Origin: Purpureocillium takamizusanense
Lineage: Eukaryota; Ascomycota; Sordariomycetes; Hypocreales; Ophiocordycipitaceae
NCBI RefSeq assembly: GCF_022605165.1
Contig: NC_063077.1
Coordinates: 868,001-932,000 of the forward strand
Reading direction: 5' to 3'
Length of the DNA stretch: 64,000 nt
Positions 21,764 through 30,950 of this stretch are shown one piece after another. Made by a program: the position numbers and the translations under genes. Numbering within the stretch: position 1 is the stretch's first letter; each line of letters begins with the position of its first letter. The notes beneath the pieces were generated by a model that was not told the origin of the DNA, made no database searches, and saw nothing but the letters and a program-made list of their open reading frames with translations.

Positions 21764-22907
21764 GCCGGCGGGATGGCGGAGGATGCTAGGATGTCTTGCA
21801 GCCCGTTGGTCGACTAGGGCTTGCGAGACTACCAATACCGGATACTACAGTGCACAGACAGTTGGGCTTGACTTGAAAGGAGCGAAAGATGTGGGGTGAC
21901 GGCCCGGTCGACATCGGGCTGGCCAGGCAGGCCATGGAAAAGCATTGTACGATGGGATTCACACGGACGCGAGGGATGGGCTGAGTCTGATGGAGTGAGC
22001 CCGGGCATCAGAAGAAAGAAGTTGTCATCTTTGTAACTAATCCGCTCCGACGCGCAAGCTGTTTTTCTTTGTTTCTGCCACTTCGATATGGGCTGCTCGT
22101 CGCTGCCATGCAACGGACATTTCCTTGACCTGTAAGAGTATAATACTACAATACACACGCAACCCGCATAGAAAGATGGCTCATTGGTGGTGTATACTGT
22201 ACGTGTCAGGGCAGGAAATAGCGATTGGTCACTTGATAAGTTTGAGTGAAGCTTCAAGATGGCCAAGTATTTGCTGTAGGAGAGCGGCTTCGTGGCGCAG
22301 ACTGGGGAGATGGTGCGGTTTTATGGTGGCAACGCCGTTGTTGCGGTCACGTCTGGCTGACTGGCTGGCGAACTGGCAGACGAACATGTCAGTAGTTCGT
22401 AGCTCTATCCGTGCTGTCTGTCAGCCAACGTCATTCGCCGCCTTCGAATTCGCGACAGGCAGACGCGATCCACCCACCCGCGCCCCTCCAACCCCGCCAC
22501 TGCCGAAACCCCGGCCCGCTGTACCTCAGTTCCATTAGTACCTACGTTAGTGCGGCGCTGGGTGTATGAACACTGTTCATATAGTATAAAGTTGATTAAC
22601 ACGCGGGAAAGCTGCAAGAAGCTTACCAAAGCTTCCCCCAACAACGTCACCTCCATCAACACCCAGGCAGGGCGCAGCAGCACCTCACACGCAACCACCT
22701 ACAAAGTACAACCAAAACGGTACAGGCACAGAGACGAAGCAGAGAGGCATAGAGAGCGCAAAGACCTATCAGATTCGTTCGTTCACGCCGCCTTCACGTC
22801 CACCTCCCCCGCGCGAGAAGGGCAAGAACCAAAGAACCAAGGAAACGCAAAACAAAGACAGACACAGCGAGCCAGCCGCCCGTCGCAGCCAGCCGCCCGC
22901 GCAAACA
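21764..22907. other. Intergenic region, no gene seen
   Basis: This 1144 bp spacer holds the 3' end of the PARP-finger gene and the promoter and leader of the ubiquitin hydrolase gene. Open frames here (21829-22266 minus, 22550-23287 plus) are out of frame with the real genes or overlap them. No recognisable regulatory site was found. Confidence 0.5.
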
Positions 22908-23760
22908 ATGTCCGCGACGACAAACCCCGACCCGGGCCAGGGCGCCCCGGCCTTCATCCCCCTCGAGGCCAACCCGCAGCTCATGACGACGCTCGCGCAC
23001 CGGCTGGGCGTGTCCCCCGCGCTCGCGCTGCACGACGTCTACTCCCTCACGGACCCGGACCTGCTGGCCTTCATCCCGCGGCCCGCCCTCGCCCTGCTGC
23101 TCGTCTTCCCCGTCAGCGCCGCGTACGAGAGCCACCGCATGGCCGAGGACGCCATCGCCGACGACTACGCGGGCAGGGGCGACGGCGAGCCCGTCGTCTG
23201 GTGGAGGCAGACCATACGCAACGCCTGCGGCATGATGGGCCTGCTGCACGCCGTGTCCAACGGGCCCGCGCGCGACTTTATCGGTGAGCCGTTGCCCAAC
23301 AAACCAGAGATACCCATCTCCGTTCTTCCAACCCTTGAACAAAAAGAAAACTGACTCCCCCTCTCTCCCCGTCCGTCCTCCGCCCGCAGAGCAAGACTCG
23401 ACCCTCGACAAGCTCCTCCGCGAATCCATCCCCCTCGCGCCGCGCGACCGCTCCGCCCTCCTGGAGCGCACCTCGGCCCTCGCCGACGCGCACAAGGAGG
23501 CCGCCTCCGCCGGCGACACGCCCGCCCCGGACGCGCACGACGACGTGGACCTGCACTACGTGTGCTTCGCCAAGGGCGCCGACGGCGCGCTCTGGGAGCT
23601 CGACGGCCGCCGCAAGGGCCCCATCCGCAGGGGCGAGCTCGACAAGGGCGAGGACGTGCTGAGCCCCCGGGGCCTGAGCCTCGGCCCGCTCAAGTTCCTC
23701 GAGCGCGAGGGCGGCGACCTGCGCTTCAGCGCCGTGGCGCTCGCCGGTGCCTTGGACTAA
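22908..23760 (+). CDS. Ubiquitin carboxyl-terminal hydrolase, UCH family (C12 peptidase)
   Basis: Cytosolic or nuclear cysteine protease of 248 residues that cuts small adducts from the C terminus of ubiquitin (or NEDD8/Rub1). Exons 22908..23283 and 23390..23760. The oxyanion Gln and nucleophile Cys are in RQTIRNACGMMGLLHAV, the active-site His in DVDLHYVCF and the Asp in LWELDGRRKGPI, so all four catalytic positions are intact. Length and spacing match the UCHL3/Yuh1 type rather than BAP1 or UCH37, which have long C-terminal extensions. The join (ARDFI to EQDSTLD) restores the frame. The start has a good context (CAAACAATGTC). Confidence 0.94.
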
Positions 23761-24521
23761 AAACGAGGTGGAGGTTGGGGGATGGAGATGAGGGTGGAGG
23801 TGGAGGGAGGGGCCGCTTGGTTGGGCCGGAAGGGCGCAACGCTTCTGACGAAGGAGACAGCAGGTGGAAACCCATGGCCGATCAAGGAAGACTATATTAT
23901 TTATACCTGTACAGTGAGCCTCACGAGAAGGCGCGTTATATACGTCGCGGAAAGGTGTGAGGGGTATCGTATAGACTTGTGGGTATTCTCGTCTCTCCCG
24001 GGGCGCAACTCTCTCTTTCTCTCCGAAACCGTGGGCGGCTATACGTAAACCATCTTTTACCAACCCCATGCAGAACAAAGCCCGAAACCTGTCATTCCCC
24101 CTCCCTTAACTCTCTACCTACACCGATCCTACACTCCCAACGTCCCCACGTTCTCTCCTGCTGCTGCTGGTCCAGGTCGCCCGCCGGTCGGACCCGGTGT
24201 GCGTTCTGTCCGTATTAAGGAGCTAGCCTCGTAGAGGGCCCTGGCCTACCAACACGTGAACCCTGTGGTGGTGGTTCAGATGGCCTACGGTCGCGAAAAG
24301 CGTGTTATAGAGGCTAACCACGTAACGTAGTGCAGTTGCTGCCTTTTTTTCCTCAAGAGGTTTCCCACACAGCAAGACAAATCATAGAAATCCGTATTCT
24401 CGTTGTACTCATGAGCACATAACTGGTTCATATCTGTCGCTTCGAAACGGAACAATGTAGCAACCTACCAACATCCAGTCAAATTCTCTGTATCTCTGCT
24501 GGCGTGCTTCCCAGGGCAAAA
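23761..24521. other. Convergent spacer, no gene seen
   Basis: This 761 bp separates the 3' ends of the UCH gene and the next minus-strand gene. It is T- and C-rich and likely 3' UTR. Short open frames are unsupported. Confidence 0.55.
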
Positions 24522-25907
24522 TCAACTGTCACTCCGTTCTTGCCCTGCCCCTGAGCCATTTTGTGCCCCTGGACCACCCACGCTCATCCCCTCACCTTCA
24601 AGAATCTCGTCCGGCCACGGCGTGAACGAAAAAGGATTGCCCGGTTGACACGCTCTCAGTACTTCCTCCCTCCGTCGCATCTCATCCTCATCAATGGCAG
24701 CCCCATTCCACCTTTCCATCAGGCGCTGCAAGACCCAGAAATAATCATCTCGCGATGGGTAGTCCACCTCAGTCAGGTGGCGAGTATTCGGCGGGTCATA
24801 CCGAGGAGGGAGACAGATGGCGAAGCGGTCGCGAAATATGTGCTGGTACTTCATGGCGAAATAGGGCGTGTAGCGAGGCACATTGTCTCGTGTGGCCCTG
24901 AGCGGAAGCGGACACGCCGGCGGTGGCTCGTCGCCGACATCTGCCGCCGAGTCCCAAGACATGAAAGCAACGAGAGCGTCCCATTGCGTGGGTGTCGGAG
25001 GAAAAATTGTAGAAGGGCCATCTCTTATATCCCCGTGTATCAAGAGCTCCTTGCACTTTCGCCGCCACAATGTTAGGTGAGGAATCCCGGCTGGCGTAAG
25101 GGGCAGGAAGACGTCTCACCTCGCGTTCCGATGGGCCACGGTCAAACAGGGCTACTCCTCCTAAGATCTTTGCTTCGGCCCAGTAGCCGACCATGTCGGC
25201 CTTGCCCCTCGGAAACTGGTCATACTGTTGACGGTAGCCGTTGTGGTAAAAAGGAACAGGGGGGAAGGCAGTTGCGAAGAGCGCTTCGAAGCCCGGGGCG
25301 TCAACGGTGTGCCTCTCTATCCACGATGACCACCACGACTCGTATTCGTGTCGATGCGGGCTTTGTTCCAGCTCGTACACCTGCACAGCGAGCTGATGCA
25401 CAGAAACGGCAACGAGTTCAACCAGTCTGAGGAAGAAGGGCCGTGAACCCTCCTCCTCGTCCTGGAAGCTTTGCAATACCTGCACAGCAGTTCCTCGTCA
25501 ATCAAGGGGGATCAAGACCTCAAGCCCCATCGCCTTCCGCCCAAGCCACTTACGTGAGGGTCGAATCGCAGGGCAAGCGGGTTCAACTTCGTACGAGCCT
25601 CGCGCGCGGCGTCTAATGCACCGTCGCAAAGGTCCAGGTGCTCGGCCACGGGGTGCTCGCCATCATCGGCTGGGTAGAATAGGTGGAACTCGGTGAAGGA
25701 CTCGGCCGTTGGGAGGCCGTCAATGATCTGAGCAAAGGCGAACTCTGCCTCTGGCGTGGAAAGCACGTTGACGATGGCGCGCTTGAGGGCCGCGACATGT
25801 CCGGCGCTAAGGTGCTCTGGCGTAATCCACGAAGCCATCACGTCGGGGCCTCTAGCCGACGCAGCGGGCAACGGCTTGACATCATAGTGTTCGACGAGAG
25901 CCCTCAT
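24522..25907 (-). CDS. Unrecognised fungal protein, three exons
   Basis: Predicted 415-residue protein I do not recognise. Minus-strand exons: 25907..25554, 25479..25120, 25055..24522, all joined at phase 0, with introns of 74 and 64 bp; the second has a CTAAC branch site. The sequence is acidic and rich in Trp, Tyr, Phe and Pro (for example ESWWSSWIERHTVDAPGFEALF, RFDPH and YFWVLQRLMERW), suggesting a globular cytosolic domain. There is no signal peptide, membrane helix or known catalytic motif. The tail (residues about 395-415) is Gly/Ser-rich. The start at 25907 is the first ATG of the open frame; an earlier exon cannot be excluded. Confidence 0.7.
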
Positions 25908-26459
25908 TGATGGACCAGTTGACAGGATGCTCTCGATTTCCGATGTGGCGTGATGGTCTGCGTCAGATCAAAGATTGATGAAAGAGAGCTGAAGGCTGGC
26001 TTTGTGTGATGGCGGAGGGAGCTGAAGGCGGGCCCTGGGTAGGTGGGTGGGTACTGCCTACTAATACGGCAGTTACCACTCACGTGGAGGTACACCGAAC
26101 AGGCAACCTCTGTTCCTTATGTAGAGGTACATTGAACGAATTGACGTTGGATGCCCTACTACCTCTACCTTACGTACCTAAAGTTAGTGAGTACCTTACC
26201 CTGGGTACTTAATTGTAGGCAATGGTGGCGGTTATGGGTTCTGGGCTCAGCGAGACGAGCCTCCCCCAATCACACGCGTTGCCCTGCAACATCGTGAATG
26301 CTTGCAAGCAGCTCGAACCATCCGGGAAGCTTGTCTCTATAATAAGCGTGGTCCGGTTGGCACTCGCCTTGCAAGCGCCCGTCTCGGGTCGTTTCCGGCC
26401 GTGTGAGGCTGTGTCAGCCGGGGAACGGCTTCTGTGCAACAGGCGCGACCACTGAGCGA

Positions 26460-26820
26460 ACACGCAAGCCAGACTTGTTGGCCCTACGATTGTTGCCCTG
26501 TAGCCCAGGTACGGCGCGTATTTCATTATCAACGGGCCTCTAAGCCCCTGGTGACCCCGTGTATCGCTGTACACGAAACAAGCATGCCAGACAGGTTGTT
26601 GGCCGTGCAAAAAAGGATGCCATCTATGCAACCCGGGTACGGCGCGTATTTCGTTATCAAACTGTCCTCTGAGCCTCTGGCAGCCAACGCCATATATCGC
26701 TTTACACGAAACGAACAAGCCAGACCGGTTGTTGGCCGTGCAGAGAATGCCGTCCATGCAGCCCGGGTACGGCCGGCGCGTATTTCGTTGACAACGGCCC
26801 TCTGGGCCTCTGGCTATTCT
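26460..26820. repeat. Diverged tandem repeat, unit about 128-130 bp
   Basis: The sequence GTACGGCGCGTATTTC recurs at 26509 and 26637, and again at 26767 with a 4-base insertion (GTACGGCCGGCGCG...). Between them a second landmark, CCAGAC..GTTGTTGGCCGTGCA, recurs at about 26587 and 26720, with a partial match at 26469. This gives two full units of 128 and 130 bp plus partial units on both flanks, roughly 75-85% alike by eye. The period is not a multiple of three, so the overlapping open frames on both strands are unlikely to be coding. Confidence 0.85.
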
Positions 26821-26961
26821 AAGCACCGTTTTACTTCGTATACAGTCTGTTAATTATGGCGCCGTGCTCCCGTAGCCGCGCATGGTCAGCAATCGTCGCT
26901 TTCATGAGCCAACAAGTCCATCAGTCGCTCCAGCGATGGGCCAGTAGACCATGGGCTTGGA

Positions 26962-26968
26962 TATAAAA
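26962..26968 (+). promoter_or_regulatory. Candidate TATA box
   Basis: TATAAAA lies 110 bp before the ATG of the HELAH-motif gene, a usual fungal TATA-to-start distance. Confidence 0.55.
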
Positions 26969-27077
26969 TAGACCGCAAAGCACCTCAGTTTGCATTCGTA
27001 GAGCGACAAAGAATCTCAATGCTCAATTCTCGACCATCTATTCTTCCATACCGACGCACCTTGTCTTCCTCAACGCC

Positions 27078-28411
27078 ATGCCTAACCCACCCACGCCTCC
27101 GCCACCCCCCGGCCTTCACTTTGTCAATGTTCAAGGCCTCCAACGCGTGAACATGATGAAGTTGGAATCTCGGACATACATACAGATACTCCCAAACACT
27201 GAACTCTTTGCCTCGCTCGCAGTTGCAGTTAACATTGGTCTGGAAATGGCAGAGAGTCCCCGGGCAAGGCAGGTTCTTGCCCAGCTAGGCCGCGCCGTCA
27301 TCGACAGCCACGCAGCAAATGCCCAAGGCGCACACATGCATGGGGTCCCGGCTGCTCCACCCGTGGCAGATCCTAACCCCTCAAACATGGACTGGCACGT
27401 CAGCAACTTCCTCCGGGCAATACGGGGAGACTTTCCTGGTATCGTTGTCGGGGCAAGGGACTTGACGTCACCGGATCAGCTGGCTGCCACGAATCGGACC
27501 CCTTGGTGGACAGGGTCGTGGGAGGCCTTCAACCCAAAGGATGCTGGCGTAATATACTTCAACGATTCAGTATGCCGCAGTCTTGTCCCAGGCGTAGAGC
27601 CAAACAATGTAAGGTACGAACTAACAAAAACTACAGAGGGTCAACGACATGGTGGCCGCCCATGTGGCTGCCTCGAAGGCCAGCCGCGGCTCAGCTGCCG
27701 CAGATCGCTACTCTCAGCGCTGGCGCGATTTCCTCTTCGTCTTTGCGTCTGCCACGCTGCATGAGCTCGCGCACTTCTTCCTGGGCTACCTGTCGGGGAA
27801 CGGCCGTCCTTACACACCAGACCAGATCACCCATCTCGGATACGGATCAAAGCGAGGCGCGCGAGGAAACATAATCCCAGGCGGCGAGAGTGGTCGATGG
27901 CTGGAGAACATGTTGTATGGTGGCTCCATTGAGTTTTATGCCGACGAGAGCCAGAACACTGCCCAGGTGCGACAAGCGACTGCCGCATTGTTTGCTGATC
28001 GCTGCTGACAGTTGACTTCGTTTACCAGGCCGGTATACCCCATTTGGTGGACCAGCAAGCCGTAGCACGCCAAATTCTTCCCACGACCATTCATCGCTTC
28101 ATCACGGATCCCAGAAGTATGCCGATGCCCTGTTCTACCCCATCTTCCATGCTAACTAAGTTCAAGCATATGAGTTTCCGTTCCCAGTCTCGTCGCGGGG
28201 TTTGACGCAGCGAGATCGCGCCCGTCAAGGCATCAGGACCATTGGAGCCATGGCAGGCCGCGTTGCTACTGAGTCGAGCCCGAGTCAGACAGTGATGCGC
28301 ACGATGGCCGCTGCTAGAGACCTCCCTGTGTACTTTGTGCGGATCGACGAGCTTCGCAGGAGGCCGGCGCAGCCTCAGCTACCTCTAAAGGTGGAGAGGA
28401 TGCGAGTGTGA
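27078..28411 (+). CDS. Unrecognised protein with HELAH metalloprotease-like motif
   Basis: Predicted 384-residue protein from four exons: 27078..27569, 27637..27966, 28029..28116, 28167..28411 (1155 nt). I do not recognise the family. After a proline-rich start (MPNPPTPPPPPG) comes an alpha/beta-looking region, then TLHELAHFFLGYLSG with His206, Glu207 and His210 spaced as in HExxH zinc proteases. Glu263 in YGGSIEFYADES, 53 residues after the second His, could be a third zinc ligand, as in gluzincin or ImmA-like enzymes. No signal peptide is evident, so it is probably intracellular. The last intron uses a CTAAC branch followed by an AAG acceptor. A protease function is inferred from the motif only. 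Confidence 0.74.
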
Positions 28412-29158
28412 AGTGTCGGCTCTCATGTATCAACACCTCGTCCTTTGCAATGTTGGTCAGTTTGTAAGCTTTCTATAGGGGCAGTGCGGTCATGGGTAAC
28501 AGAATCAGCAACGGCACAGTGGGCTCTAACATTAGTCTCTGTTTTCGGAACCATCCGAGAAGGGGGGGCTGGTGGTACGGAGAAGGGGGGATTTGTGCAA
28601 CTCAGGCAGAATGTCAATATGGAGACTACGTCGTTAAATGTAGAAGCAGTGCCACCCGTTCTGCCCATTTACCAATCCCACGATCAAGGTACGAGGAGTC
28701 GGGCGTGCGTCAGAGACATGATCCAATATACGTAGCGCAACGGGGCAATTGCTCCGTCATGTCATTCTGCGCACACGCGTGGTGGAGAAGAAAGGCTGGA
28801 GACATTCCCCACACGCGGCTCCAACGGTGAGGTCACCGAGGTCACCCTGCCAAGCTGCCCGCCGTGGCTTGTTGCAAGTTGTCACTGGCCTGGTGGGGGG
28901 GGGGGAGGTTTACGATGACGTCGATTTGCTCGAAAGCTTCATTCATACGTAGCCCATCGGCTGCCGATCGAAGACGCCGATGCTCGATATAAAGAGAGTT
29001 GGTGCCTCACCTGGTTTCCGTCTCATACTGACATCTCTCACTGGCATCGCCAAATCATCACCAAGTATTTTTCTACTGCCGAGCAAACTGTGGCACTTCC
29101 TTGGCGCACCTTCAGATATCCAACCCCACCAACACCAAAGAAAAAAAACATCACCACC
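28412..29158. promoter_or_regulatory. Intergenic region with TATA box
   Basis: This 747 bp spacer contains poly-G runs (28561-28567 and 28897-28906) and a TATAAA at 28988-28993, 170 bp before the next start codon. No other gene is supported. Confidence 0.5.
28988..28993 (+). promoter_or_regulatory. Candidate TATA box
   Basis: TATAAA in GATATAAAGAG, upstream of the small hydrophilic protein gene at 29159, with a C/A-rich leader between them. Confidence 0.5.
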
Positions 29159-29498
29159 ATGCCTCGCGACGGAGAGCACGCCCACAACGGCCCCTTTGAG
29201 GAGGAGGGCCACAACATTGCCCACGGCGTAGGCAAGGTCGACGTGAGTGGTCTCGTTTGGGCCCCGGAATGAGCATCTCATGACTGCATGCATCGCATCG
29301 CATCGTATCACCACACAACACTGACACGACTCACTACAGACGACAAAGGTCGACCGCGCAGACAAGACGGCGCCCATGCCCGAGGGCCTCAAGGAGCAGG
29401 GCGCCGGGCTGCCGGGCATGAACGCCAGCGGCGGCCAGAGCCAGGGCATCAAGCAGGGCGACAACGTGGGCCAGGGCGGACGCGGGTCGTCCAATTGA
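29159..29498 (+). CDS. Small hydrophilic Gly/Gln-rich protein
   Basis: Predicted 80-residue protein from exons 29159..29242 and 29340..29498 (GTGAGT..CTACAG intron of 97 bp). The start has a strong context (CACCACCATGCC). The product is highly hydrophilic, without Cys or Trp and with no hydrophobic segment; the C-terminal half is rich in Gly, Gln, Asn and Ser (GMNASGGQSQGIKQGDN). This composition resembles hydrophilins or other small stress-induced disordered proteins, but I recognise no named family. A TATA box and A/C-rich leader suggest strong or inducible expression. The gene call rests on splice quality, start context and protein-like composition. Confidence 0.66.
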
Positions 29499-30117
29499 GC
29501 GGTCTGACCGTCTGAGAAGCCATGTACAGTCTGTATTGATTATGAGGAACGAATGCAAAAAATTTAACAATGACATCTACCTGACCTACTACTATTTCCC
29601 AAAGCCTAGATACTGAGGGTGATTGATGGCCCGTCATGTCGACAAGACTCAGGTAAAAGGTAGTGGAGCAAGCGCGTTTGCCATGCTACGAAGTACTTGC
29701 GACTGATTGAGTGAGGCAAGTGCGCATCGTTGTGCCTGCTGCGCGCATGGACGAGCGTCTGCTTGATGCTGGGAGTTGGCTTGGTCGTGCCTTCCTGGGT
29801 GGGCGCTCATGGGACGACGTTTGCTCAATTGCATGAGCCTACAGTAGTGAGGAATTTGACGCATTCGCACCACGCGAACCGTTTGGGGATTTTTCGGTGC
29901 CTACTAACTTCTTTTCTGAATCCAAACGTCTATACTTCGTACTGGTGGTATACCGGGTGACACCAAGTGCGAACGACTATTTTCCCCCCACCGCAACGTT
30001 GTTGCAGGAGAAAAAAAAGTAAAGGAAAAAAACTCACTCACTATCACGTATAAAGTAAAATAAATCACCTGCCATCACACAAGAACAAGCTCGGATCATT
30101 CGCATCCTAGTTTGGTC
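29499..30117. other. Spacer before the tRNA gene
   Basis: This 619 bp spacer carries two of the TACGAAGTA/TACTTCGTA motifs (29687-29695 and 29933-29941) and A-rich sequence just before the tRNA (30010-30065). No protein gene is supported. Confidence 0.55.
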
Positions 30118-30208
30118 GGTCTGGTGGTCTAGTGGTATGATTCTCGCTTAGGGTCCACCCTGAAGCACAGCTTGCGAGAGGTCCCGGGTTCAATCCCCGG
30201 CCAGACCC
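30118..30208 (+). tRNA. tRNA-Pro (AGG) with intron
   Basis: The acceptor stem pairs GGTCTGG (30118-30124) with CCAGACC (30201-30207). The D arm begins at 30127, and the anticodon stem CTCGC (30143-30147) pairs with GCGAG (30174-30178). The anticodon loop TTAGGG gives AGG (30150-30152), so proline. A 19-nt intron at about 30154-30172 sits one base 3' of the anticodon, the canonical site. The T arm is CCGGG-TTCAATC-CCCGG. T runs at 30213-30216 and 30221-30226 fit RNA polymerase III termination. Confidence 0.96.
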
Positions 30209-30950
30209 TTTCTTTTGTTATTTTTTGCCCATCGTCTGTCAGACATATCTTCCCTTGCTTTCTCTCCGCCTTGCTTCTTCTCTTTCTCCGTCGAGGTACC
30301 TATCCATCCATCTAGTGAGAGCTGAACGACGTCTGTCTGTTATTCAATTCTTTCTTTCTTTCTTTTACTTTCTCTCTTGCCTCTCTACTAAAGCAACCTC
30401 GCTCATTCTGCTTTTTTTATTGTTCTTCCTACAGGCGCACAGCCATCGTTTCGCTCCGTAGTCTCGTCACGGCAAGGCGCGTCGCGTCAAGTCGCGCCAA
30501 GCATTTTCCCCAGACTACCTACCTACCCTACACAATTCATCTTAAAATCTATGAAGAAGAATTCATGTTGGCAAAGCTTTTAATAAATAAAAACTCATCA
30601 TCGGCCATGGTATATTGCATTGCGTGGTAAACTAGTGGCTTGCTTTCTCGGTCTGGCGACTCACTGCTCCGCCATGTCTTCACGACACGCGTCGCCATCA
30701 TGTGTGTCAATTAACGGGTGCACGTCTACAAGACAACATGCACCCTATCTTCAGCGTAAATCATTTCAGAAACCATAGTCGCTAGACTTTATGGCAGTCA
30801 ACTGCCTTGAGCATAAAACAACGCAACTCATAAAATATCCTGTCCCGCCCGCCTGCAATGACCATGCCCCAATGCCGTTGCTATACAAATCCTGAAACCA
30901 GACCGCAGCACTACAGCCTGCCAAACGCCGTCGACCGTGCACTTCCCACA
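30209..30950. other. Spacer, no gene seen
   Basis: This 742 bp lies between the tRNA and the 3' end of the myosin gene. It is T/C-rich at first, then A/T-richer (30540-30600, several AATAAA-like strings). The final part is probably the myosin 3' UTR on the minus strand. Confidence 0.55.

Larger units (their letters stand above)
25908..27077. promoter_or_regulatory. Divergent intergenic region with tandem repeat and TATA box
   Basis: This 1.17 kb lies between two divergent genes. It holds TACC/GGTA-rich sequence (26140-26210), a diverged tandem repeat (26460-26820), one TACTTCGTA motif (26832-26840) and a TATA box at 26962. Confidence 0.6.

Noticed and set aside
26209..26853. Open frames on both strands across the tandem repeat
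   Set aside because: Repeat units of 128 and 130 bp would shift frame each copy; openness on both strands suggests lack of stops by chance.
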